Under the pieces are notes generated by a model. That model saw nothing but the letters and a program-made list of their open reading frames with translations, was not told the origin of the DNA and did not search any database. A stretch of 64,000 nucleotides of DNA, taken from Polaribacter filamentus (GTDB lineage Bacteria > Bacteroidota > Bacteroidia > Flavobacteriales > Flavobacteriaceae). A program made the translations under genes and the position numbers. This document shows positions 46,175-55,953 of the stretch, piece by piece (positions within the stretch are counted from its first letter, which is position 1; every line of letters starts with the position of its first letter). The DNA lies in the NCBI RefSeq assembly GCF_002943715.1, contig NZ_MQUA01000004.1, positions 62,001 through 126,000 on the forward strand, written 5' to 3'.

Positions 46175-47578
46175 ATGAATTCTTTTATTACACACGATTT
46201 TTTATTACAAACCGACTTTGCTAAAACGATGTATCATGATTATGCAAAGTCACTTCCTATTATAGATTACCATAATCATTTATCACCACAACAGATCGAT
46301 GAAGACCATCAATTCGAAAATATAACCCAAGTCTGGTTAGCTGGTGATCATTATAAGTGGAGAGCAATGCGAGCCTATGGCATTAACGAAAAATATATTA
46401 CAGGAGCGGCTTCAGATAAAGAAAAATTTTTAAAATGGGCAGAAGTTGTACCTTATACAATTCGTAACCCATTATACCATTGGACACATTTAGAACTTCA
46501 GCGTTACTTTGGAATAAATGATTTATTATCGCCAGACACAGCAGAAGCCATTTGGAAAAAAACGTTAAAATTGCTTACACTAGAAGGATATTCAGCTAAT
46601 GGTTTATTAAAATTGATGAATGTTGAATCATTATGCACGACTGATGATCCCACCGATAATCTGGAACACCATATTTCAATTCAAAACAATAAAGATAGAA
46701 TAAAGACACTTCCTACCTTTAGACCTGATAAAGCCTATGCTGTTGAAAATATTGAATCATACAATGACTACCTTCAAAAGTTAGAATTGATATCCTCTAT
46801 TTCGATTAAAACGTATTCTGACTTGTTATCAGCTTTAGAAAGTAGAGTGAATTATTTTCATGACAATGGAGGACGGTTAGCGGATCATGGCTTAGAGCAA
46901 TTATACCATTTTGAGGCAAGTAGATTTAATATAGAATCCCTTTTCGATATGATAAAGTCTCATCAAAAGCTTAGTACGGAGGAAGTTCAGTTTTTTAAAA
47001 CAGAAACTATGATTCATTTAGGTAAAATGTATTACGCAAAAGGTTGGATACAACAATTACACTTGGGCGCCATTAGAAATAATAATAAGCGCTTACTAGA
47101 TAGTTTAGGTTCGGATACTGGCTTTGATTCTATTGGTGATTTTTCTCAAGCAAGAGGGTTAAGTGGTTTTTTAAATAAACTCGATAGTACAAACCAATTA
47201 GCACAAACTATTGTTTACAATTTGAACCCTTCAGATAATGAAGTATTTGCGTCTATGGTTGGAAATTTTAATGATGGCAGTATTAGGGGAAAAGTGCAAT
47301 TTGGTGCTGCTTGGTGGTTTTTAGATCAAAAAGATGGTATGGAAAAGCAAATAAACACACTTTCTAATCAAGGATTATTAAGTTGTTTTGTTGGCATGCT
47401 TACTGATTCTCGTAGCTTCTTGTCGTTTCCACGACATGAGTATTTCCGAAGAATTTTATGTAATCTTATTGGTAATGATGTAACGAATGGAGAACTTCCT
47501 AACGATGAAAAGCATCTCGGTAAAATAGTCAGTGATATCTCTTATTATAACGCTAAAAATTATTTCAAATTTAAATAA
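46175..47578 (+). CDS. uxaC: Glucuronate (uronate) isomerase
   Basis: This 467-residue amidohydrolase-superfamily isomerase has IIDYHNHLSPQQID near residue 30, LCTTDDPTDNLEHH, and SFLSFPRHEYFRRILCNLIG close to the C-terminus. It converts glucuronate or galacturonate to the keto form. It lies 128 bp after eda, and 46047-46174 shows no other gene. Confidence 0.93.
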   Translation: MNSFITHDFLLQTDFAKTMYHDYAKSLPIIDYHNHLSPQQIDEDHQFENITQVWLAGDHYKWRAMRAYGINEKYITGAASDKEKFLKWAEVVPYTIRNPLYHWTHLELQRYFGINDLLSPDTAEAIWKKTLKLLTLEGYSANGLLKLMNVESLCTTDDPTDNLEHHISIQNNKDRIKTLPTFRPDKAYAVENIESYNDYLQKLELISSISIKTYSDLLSALESRVNYFHDNGGRLADHGLEQLYHFEASRFNIESLFDMIKSHQKLSTEEVQFFKTETMIHLGKMYYAKGWIQQLHLGAIRNNNKRLLDSLGSDTGFDSIGDFSQARGLSGFLNKLDSTNQLAQTIVYNLNPSDNEVFASMVGNFNDGSIRGKVQFGAAWWFLDQKDGMEKQINTLSNQGLLSCFVGMLTDSRSFLSFPRHEYFRRILCNLIGNDVTNGELPNDEKHLGKIVSDISYYNAKNYFKFK

Positions 47579-47587
47579 TTAATCAAA

Positions 47588-47775
47588 ATGAAAGAAGTTG
47601 TTTGGGGAATTATAGGTTGCGGTAATGTTACGGAGGTTAAAAGTGGACCAGCATTTAATTTAGCTAAAAACTCAACCTTATTAGCCGTAATGCGAAGAGA
47701 TAAAGACAAAGCTAAAGATTATGCAGAAAGACATAATGTTGCCGAGTATTATGATTCTGCAGAGGCTATCTTACT
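47588..47775 (+). pseudogene. Gfo/Idh/MocA oxidoreductase, N-terminal fragment
   Basis: VWGIIGCGNVTEVKSGPAF and TLLAVMRRDKDKAKDYAER are the NAD(P)-binding start of a Gfo/Idh/MocA oxidoreductase. After YDSAEA (about 47765-47775) homology ends and the frame runs into antisense GH97 sequence to a stop at 47821. It was probably part of the uronate operon before a deletion or inversion removed the rest. Confidence 0.85.
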
Positions 47776-48305
47776 TTTCCTTCTAATTTTTCAGTCTCTG
47801 CTAACGAAACTGTACCTGTAGGGGCTTTTTCTCCATTCGTATAATAAATCTTACTTGCTGTTGGGAGATTGTATTCGCAGGAATAAGTAACTTCCTTAAT
47901 TGATTCGTTCTCGTCTAACTGAAACCTAAAAGCAACTCCCTTATCATAAGCACGACATAAAAGTTTTACTTCAACATCTCAAAAAAATCTAGGATAATAA
48001 TCGTTTCATTAAAATGATCTCGAATCGTAATGGATTTCCCCCATACTGGGTTCCAACTTTCATCTGCACTTCGGGTAGATATATTTTTAACAGTAAATTC
48101 ACGACTTGGAAGTAGGGATATGGCAGAACTACCCATCATCAATTCTCCATCCCATCTCAATTGATAGTTAATTACCTCATTTTTAATATGAAGTTCTAAA
48201 GTTACTTTTTCATTTGGCGAATTAACAACTATTGTATTATTTGAACCTGTATTACAAGCTTGAAGCGTTATAAAAACTGTAATAATTGTACTAGTATTTT
48301 CATAT
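47773..48305 (-). pseudogene. GH97 family glycoside hydrolase, N-terminal fragment, frameshifted
   Basis: The minus strand reads ITLQACNTGSNNTIVVNSP (lipoprotein-like), then INYQLRWDGELMMGSSAISL, TRSADESWNPVWGKSITIRDHFN, and after a frameshift near 47980, DVEVKLLCRAYDKGVAFRFQ and YYTNGEKAPTGTVS. This is the N-terminal beta-sandwich of GH97 enzymes. A second frameshift interrupts the leader near 48280. The catalytic part is absent. It ends at the junction with the oxidoreductase fragment. Confidence 0.75.
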
Positions 48306-48642
48306 GTTTAGTTTTTTGTCGGTGACATGTAATATTGGCCTTTGCTCTTGAAAGAAAATAATCTGCTACTAATCTTTATTTCCAAAATCTTGATTTTGTG
48401 TACAAATTTGACCAAACAAACTAGTTAAAATTATAACTAGGATTTCATCCAAATCAAACTGTTTTTATTTATCATTCATGATTGAAATTTGATAAAAGTT
48501 TTTTCATTAAAAACTAAAATACTTCATCTAGCCCTATTGTAAACTTCCATTTAACTCAAATAGATGCCCTGATGTTGCAATTAACAAAAATGATGCAATA
48601 TTTTCTACCTTGGTTCTTTCTCATCTGGTATAGTTTATTTAT

Positions 48643-50026
48643 CATTAGTGTCCGATAAAACTACAAATTTTAATTAAACCCATTTTTGAGCCCAGTAAAC
48701 ACGTTCTATATTTTTCTTTTTGAGTTAGCAAGGTGTCTATTTAAAAAGTTGCAGTTGTATATCTGGAGGTTTTGATGTGAGTTCCCACCATTGTTTGTTT
48801 GGGTTTTCGAGAAATTTAAACAGATCAATGTAGGTCATCAGATGAAATCTCATCACAGAAACCATATTTGAATATGCCCATTTTCGTTTGATTTTTCTTT
48901 GTATCACAAGCATGATGAGTTGAATGATTAATGCTGACCATATCTGAATCTCTATTGCATTTTGATTATCTCCAAGAAAATATTTAAGGGGAAAGTTCTG
49001 CTTGAGTCTTTTAAACATCGTTTCAATCTGCCATCTGTGTTTGTATATATCTGCTACTTGGTCTGGAGATATTTCTGCATTATTGGTGATAAACTCATAT
49101 ACCTTTTCTTTTGTAGCATCCCAATAAGCAACTCTTCTTATTTGAATAGATTTATCGTCTTTTTCTATCAATATAAGTTCATCTTTTAGTATTGCATCAC
49201 TTGTTTTGTCTGCTAAATCAAATTCTTTAATGCTTTTATAGACAGCATTGTCTTTTTGGCGAGTTACAAAGTAAATATCATTTAAAGTCCACTCTAAATA
49301 TTGGAGATAATCATTGTATGCTTTATCAAAAACGACAAAAGAATCTTTCTCTAAATTTAACTCTTTTAAAAAAGTGTGGTCGTGAGTAGCAGCACTGCTA
49401 AAACGTATCAGACAAGGTACATCTTCCAAAGCATTTATCATTGTGTGCATCTTTATACCTCCTTTTTTCTTACCTGTAATAGGATTACGACCAACTCCTT
49501 TTAAAATATCACTAAATAGGCTGATTGTGGTAGAATCTACAATTTTTAAATTCTTTACAGGAGATTTTAATGGACTGCTGTCCGATAAAAATGGAGCGTA
49601 GCGTTTGTATAATTTTGAATAAATTGCTCCAAAGACTTCACTGGTTCTTTTCTTGTTAGCATCTGACAATGTACTTCGCTTAGGGAAATGTTTTAGATTT
49701 AAATGGCTGATACGCCCTTCACAAGCTAATAAAACGGTCGACAACTCTCTAAGTGAGGAAACTCCACTCATTGTGGCATAAAGCATCGTGACTAAATGGT
49801 CGTAGGTTTTAAACTTTTTGTAGTAGCGGTCACTGTTATAGATTTTGGCTGTCCGAGTAATATCTGCTTGTGGTATATATTTTAAAATCTGTTTAATTAT
49901 TGGTGTTCCGCTAAAGTGTGTACTTTTGTTCATATCTCAATTTTGTGGTAAAAATCAAGATATAAATAAAGCAGGAAATCCAACTATGGAAATCCTGCTT
50001 TTAAAATTATTTATCGGACACTAATG
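48643..50026 (-). mobile_element. IS4-family insertion sequence with 9-bp target duplication
   Basis: CATTAGTGTCCGATAAA (48643-48659) and TTTATCGGACACTAATG (50010-50026) are perfect 17-bp inverted ends. TTTATTTAT is duplicated at 48634-48642 and 50027-50035. Intact ends and transposase indicate a recent insertion. The gap 48306-48633 before it has no recognisable intact gene. Confidence 0.93.
48737..49933 (-). CDS. IS4-family transposase
   Basis: This 398-residue DDE transposase has an N-terminal DUF4372-like region (SVLKYIPQAD-type, GVSSLRELS), IVDSTTISLFSDILKG, FVVFDKAYNDY and the IS4 signature YKHRWQIETMFKRLKQN. It is full length and is the only gene of the element. Confidence 0.92.
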   Translation of the reverse strand: MNKSTHFSGTPIIKQILKYIPQADITRTAKIYNSDRYYKKFKTYDHLVTMLYATMSGVSSLRELSTVLLACEGRISHLNLKHFPKRSTLSDANKKRTSEVFGAIYSKLYKRYAPFLSDSSPLKSPVKNLKIVDSTTISLFSDILKGVGRNPITGKKKGGIKMHTMINALEDVPCLIRFSSAATHDHTFLKELNLEKDSFVVFDKAYNDYLQYLEWTLNDIYFVTRQKDNAVYKSIKEFDLADKTSDAILKDELILIEKDDKSIQIRRVAYWDATKEKVYEFITNNAEISPDQVADIYKHRWQIETMFKRLKQNFPLKYFLGDNQNAIEIQIWSALIIQLIMLVIQRKIKRKWAYSNMVSVMRFHLMTYIDLFKFLENPNKQWWELTSKPPDIQLQLFK

Positions 50027-50277
50027 TTTATTTATATAGAAAAATATCTTTACTCAAAAAAAAGATGTTTAAGTGTCATTGCTTACCAAAAGTTATCTAC
50101 TACAAGTAGTAAATTAAAAATTAAGATTTGGATTATGTTATATAGACTTGCAAGAGCTCCTATTCTTAAGAGGAATTGATTAATTTTTTTGATTATTTTT
50201 AACAGATGCCAGAACTAATTATGATTAGTAATAGTACATATTGCCTATTCAAGTACATACCTATTTTTTTAAGACAA

Positions 50278-51444
50278 TCATTTTCTGCTTATTATATGAT
50301 TAGGAAAGTCTTTAGTCTTTTCGCAACATATCTGCTCCATCACTTGTTGGAGCTCTGTTTTTAAAAGCGAAATAGTATGGTCACCTCCAGTTTTACCCAA
50401 CGCAGATACGCCATACATAAAAGAGCGTCCTAAAAAAGTAAACTCTGCGCCACTTGCTAAGGTTCTAGCAATATCTGGTCCTGAACGCAAACCGCTATCC
50501 ATCATCACTTTTATATCTTTTCCATACTTTTCAGCAATTCTAGTTAATGGTTTTATAGCTGATTCGCCCGCATCTAATTGTCTTCCTCCGTGGTTTGAAA
50601 CAATAATACCATCTAAACCTAAACGTATTGCTTTTTCTGCATCAATTTCATTTGCAACTCCTTTAAGTACTAATTTCCCTTTCCACATATCACGTATAGG
50701 CTTAATCTTCTCTTCATTTAATCTACCAGTAAACGTTTGATCCATAAATTTACCTAATTGTTTTAAGTCCAATCCTTTTGGCATGTATGGTTTTAAAACT
50801 TCAAAATTTGGAATTCCATGCTTTAAAGTTTGTAAACTCCAATTTGGTCTTCCAAAAGCTTGTAGAATATTTGTGAGATTCATTTTTGGTGGCATTGCCA
50901 ATCCATTTCTGATATCTCTAGGACGAAACCCGAAAGTTGGTACATCAGAAAGAATAACCAGAACGGGACATTCAGCAGCTTCAGCTCTTTTTATAATATC
51001 ATTTCTTAGTCTATTTTCAGTAGGATGATATAATTGAAACCATGCCCTTCCCTCAGTTAATTCTGCAGCTCTTTCAATGCTAGTTGTTGTTACAGTACTT
51101 AATATAAAAGGAATATTATGCTCAAAAGCTGCTTTAGCCAAAATTTCAGGAGAATTGGGCCATATTAAACCTTGCAAACCAACAGGAGCAATACCAAAAG
51201 GCGCATCATAAGTATGCCCAAACAGTTCCGTTTTCATACTAGAACCTTTATGTTTACTTAAATAATAAGGCAATAATTCTACATCTCTAATTTCTGAGGT
51301 ATTCTTATGAAGATTTACATCTTCGTTACAGCCTCCATCTAAATATTCAAAAGCAAATTTTGGAATTTGTTTTTCAGCCTTTTTTCTTAAATCGTCAATT
51401 GAAGGATATTTGGTATTGATTTTGATTTCTTTTTTATTATTCAT
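50278..51444 (-). CDS. FMN-dependent alpha-hydroxy-acid dehydrogenase (L-lactate dehydrogenase type)
   Basis: This 388-residue protein has FEYLDGGCNEDVNL near residue 33, APVGLQGLIWP, LVLKGVANEIDAEKA and the catalytic IVSNHGGRQLD, the (S)-2-hydroxy-acid oxidase family pattern. In an L-fucose cluster it probably oxidises L-lactate formed from L-lactaldehyde by the aldehyde dehydrogenase at 53203. The gap 50036-50277 shows nothing recognisable. Confidence 0.87.
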   Translation of the reverse strand: MNNKKEIKINTKYPSIDDLRKKAEKQIPKFAFEYLDGGCNEDVNLHKNTSEIRDVELLPYYLSKHKGSSMKTELFGHTYDAPFGIAPVGLQGLIWPNSPEILAKAAFEHNIPFILSTVTTTSIERAAELTEGRAWFQLYHPTENRLRNDIIKRAEAAECPVLVILSDVPTFGFRPRDIRNGLAMPPKMNLTNILQAFGRPNWSLQTLKHGIPNFEVLKPYMPKGLDLKQLGKFMDQTFTGRLNEEKIKPIRDMWKGKLVLKGVANEIDAEKAIRLGLDGIIVSNHGGRQLDAGESAIKPLTRIAEKYGKDIKVMMDSGLRSGPDIARTLASGAEFTFLGRSFMYGVSALGKTGGDHTISLLKTELQQVMEQICCEKTKDFPNHIISRK

Positions 51445-51484
51445 TGAAATTTATTTAGAGTTTAAAAATTCGATTCATTAAAAC

Positions 51485-51738
51485 CTATTTTTCGCCTAGT
51501 TTTGCATTTGGCAATGCTTTTTGTTCTTTCCACATAATTGTTTCCCATTTTTGAACAATAGGATTTTCAGCATCTATTTTTCATTTTATCTCAAGTGAAA
51601 ATTTTTCATTTGTATCAATTATTCTAGATTCTTTTAAACTTTCAATAATTTCTGGCCAAACTACTTTATGGTATTCAATATAATCATTTATTAATTTTGA
51701 TCATTAATTAAATAAAGACCAAAGCAATATCTTTTCAT
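51485..51738 (-). pseudogene. Degenerate L-rhamnose/L-fucose mutarotase-like gene
   Basis: The minus strand from 51738 reads MKRYCFGLYLIND, then after a one-base shift KLINDYIEYHKVVWPEIIES and, past an in-frame TGA, AENPIVQKWETIMWKEQKAL and PNAKLGEK with TAG at 51485-51487. This matches the RhaM-type mutarotase family (PF05336, normally about 104 residues). The frameshift and stop make it nonfunctional. FucU at 60057 may replace it. Confidence 0.75.
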
Positions 51739-51785
51739 TTTTTCTCAAATTTCACTTTTGAATATAAAACCAATTTAGTATAAAA

Positions 51786-53084
51786 TTAATTGTAAACTTT
51801 AATAGTTCTATATCCATAAATAGCTATAAAACAGAAGCATATAAAAGGAAGTATAAAAGAAAAATTAACTGAAGCAAAAGAACCAATCGATTCCATATCG
51901 ATAATTAAGCCTTGTAGTATAGGCATTAATGCACCTCCAACAATAGCCATAACTAAACCTGCTGCTCCTAGAGTGGTATCTTCTTCGCTTAAACCATGGA
52001 GTGCAATACCATATATTGTTGGAAACATTAAAGACATAAATGCAGAGGTTGCTATTAACATATACAATCCTAGCATGCCTTCAATAAATATCACGCCAAA
52101 TGTTGTAATCATAGCGCCTATAGCAAATATAGTTAGCAGTTTTTTAGAATTTACATATTTCATTAAAAACGTACTAATAAATCTACTTGATAAGAAAATA
52201 GACATAGCAATAATATTATAATTCTGTGCAGTAGCTTTTGTAATCCCTAAATTGTCAGCATATTGAATAATAAATGTCCAACACATAATTTGCGCAGCTA
52301 CATAAAATAATTGAGCAAATACCCCTTCACGATACTTTCCGTTTTTAACAAGTCTTCTAAAAGAATCTAAAGCACTTCCTTGATTGTCATTTTTAGCTTG
52401 CCTAGGCATTTTTGAAAATGAAATAACAATTAGCATTAAGAGAACAACAACTCCTAGAATAACATATGGGTTTCTAATAATAGCTAAATCGTGTGTTCTT
52501 ATTAATGCTTTTTGAGCTTCATCTAAAGTGGTAAATATCAATTCCCCGATTTCATTTCTCTTATCAGAATCTAAAGCTGTTAAAATAAATTTAGAAGCGA
52601 CAAACATGCCACATAAAGAGCCTATTGGATTAAAGGCTTGAGCTAAATTTAAACGCCGTGTAGCCGTTCTCTCATCACCCATTGATAATATATAAGGGTT
52701 TGCAGTAGTTTCTAAAAAGGCTAAGCCAAAAGTTAAAATGTATAGCGACCCTAAGAAAAATCCAAAAACCTCAAATTGAGCCGCTGGATAAAATAACAAA
52801 GCTCCAATTGCATAAAGCGTAAGCCCAAAAAGAATCCCCTTCTTATAACTATATTTTCTAACAAAAAGCGCTGCTGGAATAGCCATAGTGGCATAGCCTC
52901 CATAAAAGGCAAATTGAACTAATGCTGCTTTTGCTGTAGATATTTCCATAATAGTGCCAAATGCAGCAACCATGGGGTTCGTGATATCATTTGCAAAACC
53001 CCATAATGCAAACAACGAAGTAATTAAAATAAAAGGAATCAATACTTCTTTTGATACTACTGGGATTTTTTCAGCTTTATTCAT
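51786..53084 (-). CDS. fucP: L-fucose:proton symporter-type permease
   Basis: This 432-residue major facilitator protein has about 12 hydrophobic segments: an N-terminal LFALWGFANDITNPMVAAF and a FucP-family LAFLETTANPYILSMGDE near residue 145, with LNLAQAFNPIGSLCG. It would import L-fucose through the inner membrane. The gap 53085-53202 has no gene. Confidence 0.9.
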   Translation of the reverse strand: MNKAEKIPVVSKEVLIPFILITSLFALWGFANDITNPMVAAFGTIMEISTAKAALVQFAFYGGYATMAIPAALFVRKYSYKKGILFGLTLYAIGALLFYPAAQFEVFGFFLGSLYILTFGLAFLETTANPYILSMGDERTATRRLNLAQAFNPIGSLCGMFVASKFILTALDSDKRNEIGELIFTTLDEAQKALIRTHDLAIIRNPYVILGVVVLLMLIVISFSKMPRQAKNDNQGSALDSFRRLVKNGKYREGVFAQLFYVAAQIMCWTFIIQYADNLGITKATAQNYNIIAMSIFLSSRFISTFLMKYVNSKKLLTIFAIGAMITTFGVIFIEGMLGLYMLIATSAFMSLMFPTIYGIALHGLSEEDTTLGAAGLVMAIVGGALMPILQGLIIDMESIGSFASVNFSFILPFICFCFIAIYGYRTIKVYN

Positions 53085-53202
53085 TTTTATTATATAAGTT
53101 AAATGATAGATTTATCAATAAAAATAAAAAGCATATTATAAATAATTTAATATATAATACACTTTTTTAATTTAAAAAAAACTAATTCAAAATTTTAAAA
53201 TA

Positions 53203-54642
53203 TTATCTGTATTGTGCATAGATAACTTTAGTCTGTAAATACTCTTCCATACCGTGTTTTCCGTCGGCACCACCTATGCCTGATTTTTTCCAACCAGCAT
53301 GGAATCCTTGAATCGCTTCAAAGTGTTCTCTGTTTACATAAGTCTCACCAAATTCTAATTGATCGCAAGCATGCATTACTTTATTGAAATTTTCAGAGAA
53401 AATAGAGGACGTTAAACCAAATTCACTATCATTAGACAAAGCAATAGCTTCATCTAAAGTTCCAAATTTTAAAACAGGCAAAACAGGTCCAAAAACTTCT
53501 TCTTGTACGATTTGCATATACTGTTTAACATTTGTTAATAGTGTTGGTTGGTAATAAAACCCTTTATCAAAATTAGTTGAACGACCACCTCCAAGAACAA
53601 CTTCAGCGCCTTCTTTCTTAGCAAATTCAACCATTTCTGCCACTTTATCTAATTGATCTTTTGAAACCATACTGCTCATATCTGGATTGTTTTTAGAAAA
53701 AGCATCTTCAACCTTAACTTCAGACATTTTTTTTGCAAGTTTATCTAGAAATTCGTCGTAAATTGAATCTTCAACATAAACACGTTCAGCACAATTACAT
53801 ACTTGTCCGCTATAAATAACTCTTGAAGAAACTATGGCATTTACCGCTAACTCCAAATTGGCATCTGCACAAACAATAGCCGGTGCCTTTCCTCCTAATT
53901 CTAAGGATACTTTAGTTATGTTTTCTGCAGCAGCTTCCATTATTTTTTGACCAGCAAAAACACTGCCTGTTAAGCTAATAATACCCGTAATTGGGCTTTT
54001 AGTTAAAGCATTCCCGACAATGGTTCCTTCTCCGCAAACAAAATTCAATACGCCAGGAGCCAATCCAATATTTTCAATCAATTTAGCAAATTCCATAATC
54101 GTATTAGGAGCAATACAGCTTGGTTTAATAACGCAAGTATTGCCGGTTACCAAAGACGGTGCTATTTTGCGAGCCGCCACAAAAAATGGAAAATTCCATG
54201 GGCAAATACCAACCGCTACGCCAATAGGGGCTTTATGTAAAAAAATATGTTCTTTTTTACGATCACTTTGAATTATTTCGCCTTCTATTCTTCTTGCCCA
54301 TCCAGCATTATAATCAAAATAATCTGCTGTTACATCAATTTCTACTTGAGCTAAGCCTATTACTTTTGCCTGTTCTTTAGCTAAAGTTTCAGCTAAAAAA
54401 AACCTATTTTCTCTAATGATAGTAGCCATTTTATGTAAATAACTTGCTCTTTCTATGGCTGTTAAAGATTTCCAAGCGTGTTTTGCAGCTTGTGCAGCTT
54501 CTAAGGCATTATTTGCATCGGCAACAGAGCCTTTAGGAATAAGCGACAAAACTTCTTCGGTACATGGATTTAAAACCTCTGTCATTTCTGTAGATGTTGA
54601 CTTAACAAACCTTCCGTTAATGTAATGGCTAAATTCTTTCAT
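53203..54642 (-). CDS. aldA: Aldehyde dehydrogenase (probable L-lactaldehyde dehydrogenase)
   Basis: This 479-residue NAD(P)-dependent aldehyde dehydrogenase has PWNFPFFVAARKIAPSLVTGN, KVSLELGGKAPAIV and the catalytic cysteine in VIYSGQVCNCAERVY. Placement with fucose genes and resemblance to the AldA family suggest oxidation of L-lactaldehyde to L-lactate. Two ATTCAAAC dyads lie in its upstream region. Confidence 0.87.
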   Translation of the reverse strand: MKEFSHYINGRFVKSTSTEMTEVLNPCTEEVLSLIPKGSVADANNALEAAQAAKHAWKSLTAIERASYLHKMATIIRENRFFLAETLAKEQAKVIGLAQVEIDVTADYFDYNAGWARRIEGEIIQSDRKKEHIFLHKAPIGVAVGICPWNFPFFVAARKIAPSLVTGNTCVIKPSCIAPNTIMEFAKLIENIGLAPGVLNFVCGEGTIVGNALTKSPITGIISLTGSVFAGQKIMEAAAENITKVSLELGGKAPAIVCADANLELAVNAIVSSRVIYSGQVCNCAERVYVEDSIYDEFLDKLAKKMSEVKVEDAFSKNNPDMSSMVSKDQLDKVAEMVEFAKKEGAEVVLGGGRSTNFDKGFYYQPTLLTNVKQYMQIVQEEVFGPVLPVLKFGTLDEAIALSNDSEFGLTSSIFSENFNKVMHACDQLEFGETYVNREHFEAIQGFHAGWKKSGIGGADGKHGMEEYLQTKVIYAQYR

Positions 54643-54830
54643 AATTAATGTTGTTAGTTTTTAGTACTTTCTCAACCAGTTGTAATAAAAACTACTGATT
54701 TAATTTTATAAATTCATATAGATTCAAAAACACTTATTCAAACTCTTAAAAGTGATAATGATTTTAATATAACAAATTTAAAGACTAAGGTGAAGATTGT
54801 ATTTATCCATAACAACCTACTTTATGTATA

Positions 54831-54909
54831 ATTCAAACACGAATGAATTTTTTTACAGTTTTTTGTAGAGCGCGCCGATACTAAAAAACATATTCAAACT
54901 CGATTGAAT
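54831..54909. promoter_or_regulatory. Two ATTCAAAC(N)CGA(N)TGAAT dyads upstream of aldA
   Basis: ATTCAAACACGAATGAAT (54831-54848) and ATTCAAACTCGATTGAAT (54892-54909) are 18-bp near-identical dyads whose starts are 61 bp apart. A third half-copy ATTCAAACTC is at 54736-54745. The 54643-54953 gap is otherwise AT-rich with no gene. They may be binding sites for the neighbouring AraC-family regulator. Confidence 0.55.
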
Positions 54910-54953
54910 TATTTTTAACCAAACTAAATTATTAATAGAATACGGGAATAATT

Positions 54954-55853
54954 TTAAGTGAACTTTCCAGATTTATATACAGCCGGACTAACTTCAATAA
55001 TAGATTTAAATACCCTTGAAAAATGATAACGGTCTGAAAAGCCTAACTTATCAGAAATATTCTCTATTGTTTCATTAGAATATTCCAATAACTCACAAGC
55101 TTTAGCTATTTTCTTTTTTTGAATGAAATTGTGTAAAGTAATGTTCATCTCCTCTTTAAAAAGCCTAGCGAATGAATTTGGAGCCATATTTACAATACCT
55201 GCTAACTCAGGATTACTCAATTTCTGATTGATCCTTGTTTCAATATAACGGTGAACGGTTAATACCCTATCATCAATATTTATTGTTTTCCATAATTCTG
55301 GTCCAATATTAGAAATAGCTTCTTTTATAAAAGATTGCAACTTTAAATTAAAAGTCATCTTAAAATCTTTATTTTCAATTTTCAATCTTTCGGTTAAGTA
55401 TATTAATTGCTCTTTAAGATAATCTGTTACTTCAATTTTAAAAATTCCTGGCAACACATTGTCAAAATGAGTTCCAAGATTAAAGTGTGTAAAAAAATGC
55501 ATTAAATAGTTATTATTATAATAGGCCTCATCATGTTTATCTGTTAAATTATTTCCAGAAACATGGATACCCGAATTATAATTATGATGTTTTGCAAATT
55601 GCGTAGAAAAAGAGGTGAAAGGAGAGATAATATATAAATAATCAGGAGTCATTTTATAAATTTCTTCTTTGAATTTTATCTCTCCTCCTTCATTTTTATT
55701 CCAATATAATCTCCAGAAAGGAAATACCATATCATGACAATCCCATAAGTTTAAATACCAATACCTACAACATAAAAACTTTAAGTTAATGTCAATAAAA
55801 TTTTGCTTAAAAGAAGCTGGGTCACCTAATTCAAGAGAATTAACAAATTTCAT
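54954..55853 (-). CDS. AraC family transcriptional regulator (likely fucose-responsive)
   Basis: This 299-residue protein has a C-terminal pair of helix-turn-helix motifs (ELAGIVNMAPNSFARLFKEE and IENISDKLGFSDRYHFSRVFK) after a cupin-like sensing region. It is divergent from the aldolase-isomerase-kinase operon with 100 bp between them, so it probably controls both directions. The effector is unknown and fucose or a metabolite is inferred. Confidence 0.9.
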   Translation of the reverse strand: MKFVNSLELGDPASFKQNFIDINLKFLCCRYWYLNLWDCHDMVFPFWRLYWNKNEGGEIKFKEEIYKMTPDYLYIISPFTSFSTQFAKHHNYNSGIHVSGNNLTDKHDEAYYNNNYLMHFFTHFNLGTHFDNVLPGIFKIEVTDYLKEQLIYLTERLKIENKDFKMTFNLKLQSFIKEAISNIGPELWKTINIDDRVLTVHRYIETRINQKLSNPELAGIVNMAPNSFARLFKEEMNITLHNFIQKKKIAKACELLEYSNETIENISDKLGFSDRYHFSRVFKSIIEVSPAVYKSGKFT

Positions 55854-55870
55854 TTTGATTTATATGTTTA

Positions 55871-55908
55871 AATTATACACAAATATAGAGATTTTAAATA
55901 TCTCATTA
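55871..55908 (+). promoter_or_regulatory. 38-bp element shared with the SusC-remnant promoter (copy 1)
   Basis: AATTATACACAAATATAGAG continues as ATTTTAAATATCTCATTA. The copy at 60705-60742 matches without gaps at about 30 of 38 positions, including a run of 17 identical bases (TTTTAAATATCTCATTA). It lies between the AraC gene and the aldolase. Confidence 0.65.
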
Positions 55909-55953
55909 AAAAACATAGCATCTATTTTTACAAAATAAAAAAATATAATATTT

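Noticed and set aside
48306..48633. Leftward coding remnant (KVENIASFLLIATSGHLFELNG)
   Set aside because: Too short and interrupted to assign to a family; may be another decayed glycan gene.
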